Part shown: in pieces, positions 51,372-61,580 of the stretch
Numbering within the stretch: the stretch's first letter is position 1
Layout of the letters: each line of letters opens with the position of its first letter
NCBI RefSeq assembly: GCF_000169155.1
Contig: NZ_AAWL01000007.1
Coordinates: forward strand, 1 to 64,000
Reading direction: 5' to 3'
Origin: Thermosinus carboxydivorans Nor1
Lineage (GTDB): Bacteria > Bacillota > Negativicutes > Sporomusales > Thermosinaceae
Length of the DNA: 64,000 bases
Made by a program: the position numbers and the translations under genes
The notes under the pieces: generated by a model
The model's database searches: none
Seen by the model: only the letters and a program-made list of their open reading frames with translations
What the model was told of the DNA's origin: nothing

Positions 51372-51577
51372 GAAGAGAACCAGCTTCCGTGCATTACGCT
51401 TTATAATTCATGACTGGACTGCGGCAGTAGCTAAAAGCAGCGGCCAATTCGCATCAGTGCCAGGAAGCCTTGTTTCCGACATTAGATAATGCACCTCGTT
51501 CTTCATAGTGACATTTTATCGCGTTAATCTACACGGTGACATTATCACAAGTTAAACACATTTTGACAATCCGGCTA

Positions 51578-51606
51578 TTGACATTTGTTTCAATATATCA
51601 TATAAT
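51578..51606 (+). promoter_or_regulatory. Consensus promoter of metYX
   Basis: TTGACA (51578-51583), 17 bases, TATAAT (51601-51606): a perfect sigma-A consensus, 30 bases before the SAM-I riboswitch. Confidence 0.85.
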
Positions 51607-51635
51607 CTGCTCAACACAAAAATATAAGGCATACA

Positions 51636-53107
<1,472 letters not shown>

Positions 53108-53160
53108 ATGGGGAGAGTTTGCTCTATCCTTATAGTTGGCGGTAGGAGGTGGATGGTGTT

Positions 53161-54321
53161 TTGCGTCCATTTCTTAAGTATGCGAAAGTGGCTGACCCTG
53201 ACAATCCTCTCGTACTGACCATGGGTGGAACACTAACCGATGTTACCGTGGCTTATGAAACTTACGGGACACTATCGCCTAACCGGGACAACGTAATTTT
53301 GGTGACCCACGCCCTTACTGGCGACAGCCATGTGGCGGCCCACGACGACAAGGACGAAAAAGGTTGGTGGGATGCATTGGTAGGACCGGGACGGCCGATA
53401 GACACCAACCGTTTCTTCGTTATTTGTTCCAATGTTCTGGGCGGATGCCGGGGAACGACGGGGCCGTCCTCGCCGGACCCGGCGACCGGGCGGCCGTACG
53501 GCATGCGGTTTCCCGTCATTACCATACGGGACATGGTCCATGTCCAGAAACGGCTGTTGGAGCAACTTGGCATTTACCGGCTGGTCTTGGTAATCGGAGG
53601 ATCCATGGGCGGAATGCAGGCTTTGGAATGGGGGGTCACTTATCCCGAGTTTATGGATGGTATAATAGCCATTGCGGCTCCCGGTTATTCTTCCGCCCAG
53701 TCCATAGCTTACAATAAAGTGGCGAGGGAAGCGGTGATGCTCGACCCGGCCTGGCGGCAGGGTGATTATTATGGTGGTCCCGGTCCGCAAACCGGCCTGT
53801 CGATCGCCCGCGGCCTGGGGATGATTACCTACCAAAGCGAGCCGTCAATGGCCGCTAAGTTTGGCAGGAGAATGCGTGGCGGTCAGTTCGAAGTGGAAAA
53901 CTACCTTGACTACCAAGGGATTAGCTTGGTACGTCGGTTTGACGCCAACTCCTACCTTTATTTGCTCAGAGCCCTTGACCTTCATGACCTTGGTGCCGGT
54001 TATGCGTCTTATGAGGCAGCCCTGGCCAGGATTGAAGCTCGTGTTTTAATCGTAGGGGTGAGTTCCGACATTTTGTATCCGGCTTATCAGCAACAGGAGC
54101 TGGTTGAAGTCCTGCGCCGCCTCGGCAAGGCGGCGCGGTATGCCCAGATTGACAGTCCCCACGGACATGACGGGTTTTTGATTGATTTTGATGCGTTAAG
54201 CCCTGTTTTGTCGGACTTTATCAATACGATAGCGCCGCCGGTCCGCTTGCCCTGGGCACAGTCTTTTTTCAGGGCATCAAGTCTGGCCTATTTTGGCGCC
54301 CGGCTGGTTCCCGAGTTTTAA
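53161..54321 (+). CDS. metX: Homoserine O-acetyltransferase MetX
   Basis: Alpha/beta-hydrolase-fold enzyme that acetylates homoserine. TLTDVTVAYETYGTLSPNRD near the N-terminus, nucleophile serine in VIGGSMGGMQALEWG, then a catalytic Asp in GVSSDILYPAYQQ and His in DSPHGHDGFLIDF. AGGAGG at 53145-53150 overlaps the GTG at 53149, so TTG 53161 (386 residues) is more likely the start. It provides the substrate for MetY, encoded just upstream. Confidence 0.94.
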   Translation: MRPFLKYAKVADPDNPLVLTMGGTLTDVTVAYETYGTLSPNRDNVILVTHALTGDSHVAAHDDKDEKGWWDALVGPGRPIDTNRFFVICSNVLGGCRGTTGPSSPDPATGRPYGMRFPVITIRDMVHVQKRLLEQLGIYRLVLVIGGSMGGMQALEWGVTYPEFMDGIIAIAAPGYSSAQSIAYNKVAREAVMLDPAWRQGDYYGGPGPQTGLSIARGLGMITYQSEPSMAAKFGRRMRGGQFEVENYLDYQGISLVRRFDANSYLYLLRALDLHDLGAGYASYEAALARIEARVLIVGVSSDILYPAYQQQELVEVLRRLGKAARYAQIDSPHGHDGFLIDFDALSPVLSDFINTIAPPVRLPWAQSFFRASSLAYFGARLVPEF

Positions 54322-54388
54322 ATTCCTAAAAATTATAGAATTGCTTTAAACTGCTCGATTAATAATTCTATTCTTTTTTCAGTATTAA

Positions 54389-54481
54389 GAACAAGCGGCG
54401 GCCATGCAAGACGTGGCTTCGGCCAGTAGCACTCTGGCGCAAATGGCGTAAGAATTGCAGCAAGCGGTACGGGGAAGATAG
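54389..54481 (+). pseudogene. C-terminal relic of a methyl-accepting chemotaxis protein
   Basis: One frame reads EQAAAMQDVASASSTLAQMA, stop, ELQQAVRGR, stop: the last residues of a chemoreceptor signalling domain with an internal TAA in place of a Glu codon. The corresponding part of the intact receptor at 12776 is [20 protein letters not shown]. Everything upstream is lost. Confidence 0.6.
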
Positions 54482-54485
54482 GAGA

Positions 54486-54530
54486 CGGCAGATTGGTCGG
54501 CCCTGTAATCGGGGGTTGGCCAATCTGCCG
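54486..54530 (+). terminator. Hairpin after the chemoreceptor relic
   Basis: CGGCAGATTGG and CCAATCTGCCG with inner pairing, then CTTTGCTTTG. Probably the terminator of the lost receptor gene. Confidence 0.55.
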
Positions 54531-54556
54531 CTTTGCTTTGGGGTGCCCGGCAAGGA

Positions 54557-54585
54557 TAAAAAATAGCCGTACCGGTAAGTACGGC
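54557..54585 (-). terminator. Terminator of hsp20
   Basis: On the minus strand GCCGTAC and GTACGGC pair around a 6-base loop and are followed by TATTTTTTATCC. Confidence 0.8.
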
Positions 54586-54591
54586 CGATAT

Positions 54592-55041
54592 TTACTGAAT
54601 TGGGATGTTGCTCCTTTTTCTTTCGTTCTTGTCTTTCTTAGGCAGGGTAATGGTAAGGACACCGTCGGTAAATTTAGCGTTTATTTGGTCTTCAATTACA
54701 TTATCGACATAGAAGCTCCGCTGGAGCTGTCCAAACCGTCGTTCTTTCCGCACATAGTTTTCTTCTTTTACTTCCTGGGTTTCATTGCGTTGGGCCGCGA
54801 TGGTCAAATAATTATTTTCATAACGCAGGGTAATATCTTCCTTCTTAACCCCCGGTAAGTCCGCTTCGATAATATATTCGTTATCCGTTTCCCGAAGGTC
54901 GACGCGAAAAGAGCCTGTCATGGCAGCAATGTTTTCAAAAGGTGCTAAAAAGTCGTGGTCAAAGAAGCTCCGCATAATTTGATTAAAATAGTCGCGTGGG
55001 GTGGCAGGCAAATTGCCATTGCGGTGCGGTAACAAAAACAT
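54592..55041 (-). CDS. Hsp20/alpha-crystallin small heat-shock protein
   Basis: 149 residues. N-terminal arm (RDYFNQIMRSFFDHDFLAPF), alpha-crystallin domain at about 45-140 (FRVDLRETDNEYIIEADLPG, VKKEDITLRYENNYLTIAAQ, ERRFGQLQRSFYV) with the AxLxxGVLTITLPK-type end (AKFTDGVLTITLPKKD) and a short basic tail. Holdase chaperone. AAAGGAG lies before ATG. No CIRCE element was seen upstream. Confidence 0.94.
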   Translation of the reverse strand: MFLLPHRNGNLPATPRDYFNQIMRSFFDHDFLAPFENIAAMTGSFRVDLRETDNEYIIEADLPGVKKEDITLRYENNYLTIAAQRNETQEVKEENYVRKERRFGQLQRSFYVDNVIEDQINAKFTDGVLTITLPKKDKNERKRSNIPIQ

Positions 55042-55254
55042 AGCTTTATCTCCTTTCGTTAGATTTTACTATTTTAAGGATGTACACCGGCCGGCAATTT
55101 TAAACATAATTAATTATCTGTTCTGGCATAGGTATGGGAGGATGTCTGGCTGCGCCGGCGTGTAAATACGCCGAAAATGTTGCCGATAAAAGGGTAAACC
55201 GGCACTAAGGGTAAAGAAAGTAGAAAAATGATGTGTCAGAAATGGAGGTTAGTT

Positions 55255-55283
55255 TTGACAAAAAGACAAAAGAAAAGTACAAT
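55255..55283 (+). promoter_or_regulatory. Promoter of the MFS gene
   Basis: TTGACA (55255-55260), 17 bases, TACAAT (55278-55283), 32 bases before the start codon. Confidence 0.65.
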
Positions 55284-55315
55284 AAATTAGAGCATTACAG
55301 GCATGTTAAGAGCGC

Positions 55316-56707
55316 ATGCCGCAAAACGCTTTTACGGTGATTGCCTTGGATAATGCGGAATGGGCGGCTCAGGTACGGCAGGTTAAGCGACGCCGCTGGA
55401 TTATTTGGGCGCCATTGGCTTTGGCCTTTTTAATCGTATATTTTCACCGGGTGGCGACAGGCGTCGTTTCCGACAGCTTGATGCGCGATTTTAATATTGC
55501 CCGCGCGTCAGAGCTGGGCGTGCTTTCGTCCATCTATTTTTATACTTATGCGGCACTGCAGGTACCGGCCGGAATTGCGGCAGACCGTTTCGGTCCACGC
55601 CGGACAATTACCATTTCGGCGGCGGTAATGGCTTGTGGCGCTTTTGCTTTTGGCTGGGCACCCGACCTGCCTTTTTTATATGCTGCCCGGTTTATAATCG
55701 GGTTAGGCGTTTCGTTTGTTTATATAAATATTGTAAAGATTTACGCCGATTGGTTTCTAACCCGCGAATTCGGCACCATGTCCGGGCTGTCGGCCTTTAT
55801 CGGCATGGCCGGTTCGCTATTGGCCGCGACGCCGCTGGCCATCATGGTGGAAGCGGTAGGGTGGCGAATTTCCTTTTATATTATTGGCGTCGCTACCGCC
55901 GTAGTAGCCGTTTACTGTTGGTTAGTGGTGCGGGACCGGCCCACGGACCTGGGGTGGCCGTCGATTGCTGAGATCGAAAGCCGCGAAGGTACGGTGATGC
56001 CGGCGGATGGCGAGTCTTGTGCCAGCATTACCGATAGTCTGCGGACGGTGTGGGCTAATTGGTATACTTGGCCACCGTTTCTGGCCTCGGCCTGCATGTA
56101 TGGCGTTTTTATGGCGCTGGCCGGCGTATGGGGCGTCCCTTATTTTATGCAAGTTTATGGCATGACGCGAATAGCAGCCGCCAATTATGCAGCTGCCCTG
56201 TCCTTAGGTTATATGCTGATCGGACCGCTGCTCGGCTACCTGTCCGACCGGAGCCGCTGCCGCCGCTGGCCTTATGTGCTCGGCGCGGTTCTTATTTTAG
56301 CAGGCTGTCTGGCGATTGCCGTCTGGAACGGTGGCCACCCGCCCGGATGGGCCCTCTTTTCCATCCTGTTCATCATCGGCGCCGGCGCTTCCGCCGTCAG
56401 TCTGACCTTAGCCTGCGCCAAAGAAGTTAATCCGCCGGCTATGACGGGAATGGCGACCGGCACGGCTAACGTCGGGGCCTTTGTCGGGGCGGCGCTAATT
56501 CAGCCGCTGTTTGGCTGGATGCTTGACCGGCGCTGGCAGGGAATTATCGAGGATGGCGTAAAAGTATATCCCCTCGAAGCCTATCAGGGCGCTTTGTGGC
56601 TCTGTGCCGCCGTATTGGCCGCCGGTCTGGTTTTCGCGGTTTTGATCAAAGAAACGCACTGCGCCAATATTGCCCATCGGGTCATTGCCAGGCGCAGTGA
56701 TATATAG
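55316..56707 (+). CDS. MFS transporter
   Basis: 463 residues, 12 membrane helices after a 30-residue hydrophilic N-terminus. FLIVYFHRVATGVVSDSLMR, IYFYTYAALQVPAGIAADRF and GPRRTITISAAVMA are typical of the anion:cation symporter/ hexuronate-like MFS branch; GLSAFIGMAGSLLAATPLAI follows. The ribosome binding site is weak. Substrate unknown. It ends 13 bases before the DUF3842 start. Confidence 0.9.
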   Translation: MPQNAFTVIALDNAEWAAQVRQVKRRRWIIWAPLALAFLIVYFHRVATGVVSDSLMRDFNIARASELGVLSSIYFYTYAALQVPAGIAADRFGPRRTITISAAVMACGAFAFGWAPDLPFLYAARFIIGLGVSFVYINIVKIYADWFLTREFGTMSGLSAFIGMAGSLLAATPLAIMVEAVGWRISFYIIGVATAVVAVYCWLVVRDRPTDLGWPSIAEIESREGTVMPADGESCASITDSLRTVWANWYTWPPFLASACMYGVFMALAGVWGVPYFMQVYGMTRIAAANYAAALSLGYMLIGPLLGYLSDRSRCRRWPYVLGAVLILAGCLAIAVWNGGHPPGWALFSILFIIGAGASAVSLTLACAKEVNPPAMTGMATGTANVGAFVGAALIQPLFGWMLDRRWQGIIEDGVKVYPLEAYQGALWLCAAVLAAGLVFAVLIKETHCANIAHRVIARRSDI

Positions 56708-56720
56708 AAAGGAGATGAGT

Positions 56721-57146
56721 ATGCGTATAGCGGTAGTAGACGGCATGGGCGGCGGCCTTGGCGTCCAGCTTGTCACGCAGATTATATCCCAGCTGGGGGA
56801 TAAAGCGGAAGTAATTGCCCTTGGCACTAATGCCATGGCTACCAACAACATGGTACGGGCCGGCGCAGCCCGCGGGGCAACCGGCGAAAATGCGGTCAGG
56901 GTTACCTTGCGCAAGGCCGATATTGTCGTCGGGCCGATTGGGATTGTTATTCCCAATGCTCTTATGGGGGAAATAACTCCCGGTATCGCCGAAGCGGTCG
57001 CATCCTGCGATGCGCGTAAAATTTTAATCCCCGTTAGTCAAAACCACTTTGATATCGTCGGCCTGGAAAACCGTCCGCTGGTAATCCTGATTAAAGAAGC
57101 GGCGGCCAAGGTGTGCGAATTGGTACAGGAGAAAGAGGAAGCCTGA
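56721..57146 (+). CDS. DUF3842 protein
   Basis: 141 residues. A Rossmann-like start MRIAVVDGMGGGLGVQLVTQ, ALGTNAMATNNMVRAGAARG, ADIVVGPIGIVIPNALMGEI and PVSQNHFDIVGLENRPL identify the DUF3842 family, whose function is unknown; the GMGGG loop suggests nucleotide binding. GGAGATGAGT fits ATG 56721. Its stop overlaps the thioesterase start. Confidence 0.88.
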   Translation: MRIAVVDGMGGGLGVQLVTQIISQLGDKAEVIALGTNAMATNNMVRAGAARGATGENAVRVTLRKADIVVGPIGIVIPNALMGEITPGIAEAVASCDARKILIPVSQNHFDIVGLENRPLVILIKEAAAKVCELVQEKEEA

Positions 57147-57559
57147 TGGTTACGGTAAGAGATAAGGTACGGTTTGTGGAAACAGATATGATGGGAGTTG
57201 TCCACCACTCGAACTATTTTCGCTGGTTTGAGATGGGACGGGTGGAATATCTGCGGCAGGCGGGTATTTACCTGCTTGATCTCATGGACCAAGGTATCCT
57301 GTTTCCGATTACCGATGTCAGTTGTCAATACCGTGCCTCGGCCCGGTTTGACGATTACATACTTATTGAAACAGAGCTAGTCGAGGTTTCCCGCGTCAAG
57401 ATGGTATTTGCGTATCGTGTCGTGCGCGAAGCAGACGGGGTGCTGCTGGCGACTGGCCGTACGCAAAACGTTTTTACCGACCAAAACGGCAAAATTATCC
57501 GTCTGCCACAGGCGATTTACGCCAAATTGGCGCAAGCGGCTCAGCGCCACATAGAATAA
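57146..57559 (+). CDS. Acyl-CoA thioesterase, 4-hydroxybenzoyl-CoA thioesterase/YbgC family
   Basis: 137 residues forming a single hotdog fold. VRFVETDMMGVVHHSNYFRW carries the catalytic aspartate region (ETDxxGVVHHxNY), then FEMGRVEYLRQAGI. Hydrolyses acyl- or aryl-CoA esters; substrate unknown. GAGGAAG precedes ATG 57146, which overlaps the DUF3842 stop (TGATGG). Confidence 0.9.
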   Translation: MVTVRDKVRFVETDMMGVVHHSNYFRWFEMGRVEYLRQAGIYLLDLMDQGILFPITDVSCQYRASARFDDYILIETELVEVSRVKMVFAYRVVREADGVLLATGRTQNVFTDQNGKIIRLPQAIYAKLAQAAQRHIE

Positions 57560-57606
57560 TATAAATTGCGGAGAGAATATTGCTGATAGTGTAAGGAGGC
57601 GGCGCT

Positions 57607-58416
57607 ATGGGCGACAATTGGCCGATTGGCGTATGTGATTCTGGAATTGGCGGGCTGACGGTAGTCAAAGAGTTATTGGAACTGATGCCTGACGAGCACT
57701 TTATCTATTTCGGCGATACGGCCCGCATACCCTACGGTGATCGTCCGCCGGCGGAAATCTTGACCTTTATGCGACAAATTTTGCGGTTTTTTACGGAACA
57801 AAAGGTAAAGATGGTAGTAGTAGCCTGCAATACTATGACCGCGGTTGGCCTCGATATGGCTTGGCGCGAGTTTCCCTTTCCGGTGGTGGGGGTCAATACC
57901 GGCATACGGTCGGCGTTGGCGGCCAGCCGGAGCGGACGGATCGGCGTCATCGCCACCCAAGCGACGGTGGCCAGTGGCCTGCACGAGCGGACGGCCAAGG
58001 CCATTGATGCCAAGGCCGTTGTCGCTCTTCAAGCCTGTCCCAAGCTGGTGCCGTTAATCGAACGGGAACAACTGGAAGGTCCGGCAGTGGAAGCGGCAGT
58101 GGCCGAGTATCTTCGGCCGCTCCGGGATGCAGGCGTGGATGCGCTTATTCTTGGCTGTACCCATTATCCGTTTATTAGCCCCGTTATTAGCCGTTATCTG
58201 GGACCGGCGGTAACCATTGTCAATCCGGCTCGGGAAACGGCTCTCGATGCTGTCAGCCTGCTGGCTGAGTATGACCTACGAGGCAATGGACCAGGTTCGG
58301 TGCGGTTTTGTTTTTCCGCTGACCTGGAACGGGCCAGACGGCTGGCGGCCCGCATTATCCCCGGGCCGCTTCCTGCCTTTGAAAAAGTTGACATGGCGAC
58401 TATGCCTGACGTCTAA
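57607..58416 (+). CDS. murI: Glutamate racemase MurI
   Basis: Makes D-glutamate for peptidoglycan. 269 residues: GVCDSGIGGLTVVKEL with the first acidic residue, YFGDTARIPYGDRP, catalytic C74 in VVACNTMTA and C184 in LGCTHYPFI. AAGGAGG lies before ATG. The distance to rph and rdgB downstream (about 4.5 kb) is larger than usual, because several other genes are interposed. Confidence 0.96.
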   Translation: MGDNWPIGVCDSGIGGLTVVKELLELMPDEHFIYFGDTARIPYGDRPPAEILTFMRQILRFFTEQKVKMVVVACNTMTAVGLDMAWREFPFPVVGVNTGIRSALAASRSGRIGVIATQATVASGLHERTAKAIDAKAVVALQACPKLVPLIEREQLEGPAVEAAVAEYLRPLRDAGVDALILGCTHYPFISPVISRYLGPAVTIVNPARETALDAVSLLAEYDLRGNGPGSVRFCFSADLERARRLAARIIPGPLPAFEKVDMATMPDV

Positions 58417-58460
58417 ACAGCAGCAGGCTGTGGCAACAATGGTAATGACCTTTTTGCTTG

Positions 58461-58490
58461 GCACTCCGCCGCCGGCGGGCGGCGGAGTGC
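58461..58490. repeat. GC-rich perfect hairpin without T tract
   Basis: GCACTCCGCCGCC, loop GGCG, GGCGGCGGAGTGC: a 13-bp perfect stem between murI and the next gene, ending 11 bases before the latter's ribosome binding site. No T tract follows, so it is not a standard terminator. Confidence 0.7.
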
Positions 58491-58516
58491 AATATTGGAA
58501 GATGGAGGAGTAACAA

Positions 58517-59050
58517 GTGGAGTTTCTCACCTGGCTTTTGGTTATAGCCGGTATCGTTATCCTCGCCGTGTGGCTATATATTGTCCGGCAGGGCGATGCG
58601 GAGTTTGAGTTCCTCGTTGACCAGCGCACTGATTTTGTTTTAGACAAGCTTAGCACCGACAAGGCTGTTTTTTCCTGCAAAGTTCCTTTTGTCAACAAAG
58701 GAACGCAGGACGGCACCATTATGGATGCTTATCCCCGGCATTTGCTGCCCTATGAGCAGTACGACCTGGCGGAGGTTCAATCACGGCTGACCCTTGAGGC
58801 CAATCCCCGCACCGACGGCTACTGGGAGGCCATTATCATTCCCAAGACGACCGGCGGCACAATAATTCTCACCGTGCAGTTCACGGCTAAACATGGGGAC
58901 ATCCGGGATGCCCTCAGGCAGATGGTAGACATGCCTATTGACATTGTCTACCAGGTAGTGGCCCGTTCTGACTGGTATATCCAGAAAGCGCGGCTGGTAA
59001 TGACGGCCGACGAAATCCAGCGGGCCCTGGCGGCAGGCGCGGCAGCATAG
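58517..59050 (+). CDS. Membrane-anchored protein of unknown function
   Basis: 177 residues. One N-terminal membrane helix ([20 protein letters not shown], about 3-23) followed by a soluble, beta-rich domain ([40 protein letters not shown]) and a helical end. I do not recognise the family. GTG start behind GGAGGAG. It is 11 bases from the CofE-like gene, suggesting a shared function. Confidence 0.75.
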   Translation: MEFLTWLLVIAGIVILAVWLYIVRQGDAEFEFLVDQRTDFVLDKLSTDKAVFSCKVPFVNKGTQDGTIMDAYPRHLLPYEQYDLAEVQSRLTLEANPRTDGYWEAIIIPKTTGGTIILTVQFTAKHGDIRDALRQMVDMPIDIVYQVVARSDWYIQKARLVMTADEIQRALAAGAAA

Positions 59051-59061
59051 GAGGTAGTGTT

Positions 59062-59730
59062 ATGGCGGAACTAAAATTGGAGCCGGTGCGCACGCGCATT
59101 TTGACTCCCAAAGACAATATTGTGGATATCATTGAAGAATATGCTAAAGACCGGGTAGGACCGGGCGATGTTGTTTCTGTGGCCGAAAGCGTCGTCGCCA
59201 TTACCCAAGGGCGTATCACCCGTCCGGAAGAACTCAACCCAGGTTTTTTGGCGCGGATTATGTGCCGGTTTGTGCCGCAGAAAGGAAGCCTGTCCAGTAT
59301 TTATGGCATGCAGGCAGCCATGAACCATGAGGGTGAGTGGCGCGTATTTTTCGCCATGATTATCGGCATGCTGGCCAAACTGGTCGGCAAGAGCGGCGTG
59401 TTTTACCAACTGGCCGGTGAGCAGGCGGCGCTGATTGATGATGTAACCGGGACGATGCCGCCATTTGACAAACATATTGTGTATGGGCCGGCCAATCCGA
59501 GCGGGGTAGCGGAAGAGATTAAAAAGCGGCTGGGCTGCTATGGCGCAGCAGTGGCCGATGTCAACGACCTGAAACGCGCGGCCGTGCTGGGCGTTACCGA
59601 AGGGCTTGACCCCAAGCGCCTGGCGCAGATCCTTATTGATAATCCCTTTGGCAATGCGTCAGAGCAGACACCGATCGTGATTATCAAGAACTATGCCGAG
59701 GTGGAGGCTCGCACGCCGGCGGCAGGTTAA
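59062..59730 (+). CDS. F420-0:gamma-glutamyl ligase (CofE-like) family protein
   Basis: 222 residues. [40 protein letters not shown] and [34 protein letters not shown] match the CofE-like family. True CofE adds glutamates to coenzyme F420; many anaerobic Firmicutes have this homologue without F420 genes, so another amide ligase role is likely. AGGAGG precedes ATG. Confidence 0.88.
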   Translation: MAELKLEPVRTRILTPKDNIVDIIEEYAKDRVGPGDVVSVAESVVAITQGRITRPEELNPGFLARIMCRFVPQKGSLSSIYGMQAAMNHEGEWRVFFAMIIGMLAKLVGKSGVFYQLAGEQAALIDDVTGTMPPFDKHIVYGPANPSGVAEEIKKRLGCYGAAVADVNDLKRAAVLGVTEGLDPKRLAQILIDNPFGNASEQTPIVIIKNYAEVEARTPAAG

Positions 59731-59741
59731 AGCCATCCAGG

Positions 59742-59772
59742 GGAGGATAGACTACAACTATCCTCCTTTTTT
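59742..59772 (+). terminator. Terminator after the CofE-like gene
   Basis: GGAGGATAG and CTATCCTCC around a 7-base loop, then TTTTTT. Confidence 0.9.
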
Positions 59773-59912
59773 GTCTGTGTCGGACTTTTTCAGATCGGTG
59801 GCCAAGCCCGCTACCAGACCGCTTTGTATAAGATTTCCAGACCTTAGGGAGGATTGCCTGCGCCCATGGTGAATATTGAAAAAAGCGCAGTTGCAGGAAG
59901 AAGGGATGACGT

Positions 59913-61580
59913 ATGTTACTGGGGATTGATGTGGGCGGTACGTTTACGGACGCCGTTATCGTCTGCGGCGGCCAGGTCGTTGCCCAAGCCAAACGCCCTA
60001 CCACTCATGGCGAACTTTTAGCCGGAATTCTCGCCGCGATGGATGCCGCTTTGACTGGGTTTACGGCCGACAGCATCGAACGGGTGGCGCTGTCGACAAC
60101 GATTGTTACCAACGCCCTGGTCGAGAATAAGACCGACCAAGTCGGGCTTATAATCATTCCCGGTCCAGGGCTGGACATCGCCGGTATGGTGCCGGAAGAG
60201 CCGGTAGTGCTGTCTGGCTATATTGATCACCGGGGACGGGAAGTGGCGGCGCCCAGACCAGAGGAGGCAGCCGCTGCCTGTCGCCGGCTGGCCGGCCGGC
60301 GCGTTTTTGCCGTCTCCGGCAAATTTGCCGTGCGCAATCCGGCTCATGAGCTGACAGTGGCCCAGTGGGTCGAACAGACGGCCCAGCCGGAACATATTAC
60401 GTTGGCTTCCCAAGTTTGCGGTTCGCTCAACTTTTGGCGGCGGACCAATTCGGCCTACTATAACGCCGCCGTGTGGCGCCGGTTTGCCGGCTTTGCCGAT
60501 GCGGTCGAACGGGCGCTAGCCGAGCGCGGTATTACCGCGCCGGTATATATTCTCAAAGCCGACGGCGGGACACTGCCCCTGCCAGCTGCCAGGCGCCAGC
60601 CCGTGGAAGCCGTGTTCACCGGCCCGGCGGCCAGCGTACTGGGCATCATGGCTTTGACCGACGTTGCTGATGAGGCTGTATCGCTGGATATTGGCGGCAC
60701 CACTACCGATATTGCTCTATGGCGGAGCGGCACGCCGCTCTTTGCCGTTCGGGGCGCCAGCATCAACGGCTATCCGACGGCGGTAAGGGCTTTTTGGCTT
60801 AAGTCGGTAGGGGTTGGCGGCGACAGTTTCGTGCGTCGGGAAGGAGGCGCCATCGTCGTTGGCCCTGAGCGGCGCGGCCCGGCCATGGCCACCGGCGGCC
60901 CTGTGCCGACGGTGGCGGATGCCATGATTGTCGCCGGTATAGCCAGTTTCGGCGACCGCGAACGGGCGCTGGCGGCAATGCACCGGCTCGATCCGGCTAG
61001 GCATGCGGAGGAAACGGCCCGCGCCGTTTTGGACGCGGCCGCCGCGACGATTTGTCAGGCCATTGCCGGTATGTTGGCTGAACATCATAACCGGCCGGTT
61101 TATAAAGTGGATGACATTGTCCACAGCCTACGGTTTAGTCCCCGCCGCATCGTTGCCGTCGGCGGCGCCGCCGCCCTCGCGACGGTAGTGGCGACTAAAT
61201 TAGGCGTGCCGGTGCATGTCCCTGACCGGGCAGTAGTGGCTAACGCCGTCGGCGCGGCTGTTGCCCGGCCGACGCTGACGGTAACGGTACGGGCTGATAC
61301 TGCCCAGGGGTATTATACGGTTGCGGAACAGTCCTTACGCGCGCCACTCACGCGGCGGCAGATCCGACTGGCTGACATTCGCGACCTGGCTGGTCGCCAC
61401 TTGGCCGAGCGGGCGGCGCAGTTTGGCATTCCGGTCGGCGAAGCGGAAACGGTTTATGAGGAAGAGTTTAACTTGGTGCGCGGTTTTAGTACGACCGGCA
61501 AAATTTTGACCTGTCAGCAGCAAATCCGGCCAGGTGTTGTTGCCGCCTGGCGCGAAGGGAGGGACAGCGATGCAAGGTAA
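59913..61580 (+). CDS. Hydantoinase/oxoprolinase family protein
   Basis: 555 residues with the ASKHA actin-like fold. GIDVGGTFTDAVIVCGGQVV at the N-terminus, LSTTIVTNALVENKTDQVGL, and SLDIGGTTTDIALW in the second half are ATP-binding loops of the HyuA family. Related enzymes hydrolyse hydantoins, 5-oxoproline or carboxylate acetone; no HyuB partner is present, so activity is unknown. Its last bases overlap the following gene by 11. Confidence 0.9.
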   Translation: MLLGIDVGGTFTDAVIVCGGQVVAQAKRPTTHGELLAGILAAMDAALTGFTADSIERVALSTTIVTNALVENKTDQVGLIIIPGPGLDIAGMVPEEPVVLSGYIDHRGREVAAPRPEEAAAACRRLAGRRVFAVSGKFAVRNPAHELTVAQWVEQTAQPEHITLASQVCGSLNFWRRTNSAYYNAAVWRRFAGFADAVERALAERGITAPVYILKADGGTLPLPAARRQPVEAVFTGPAASVLGIMALTDVADEAVSLDIGGTTTDIALWRSGTPLFAVRGASINGYPTAVRAFWLKSVGVGGDSFVRREGGAIVVGPERRGPAMATGGPVPTVADAMIVAGIASFGDRERALAAMHRLDPARHAEETARAVLDAAAATICQAIAGMLAEHHNRPVYKVDDIVHSLRFSPRRIVAVGGAAALATVVATKLGVPVHVPDRAVVANAVGAAVARPTLTVTVRADTAQGYYTVAEQSLRAPLTRRQIRLADIRDLAGRHLAERAAQFGIPVGEAETVYEEEFNLVRGFSTTGKILTCQQQIRPGVVAAWREGRDSDAR

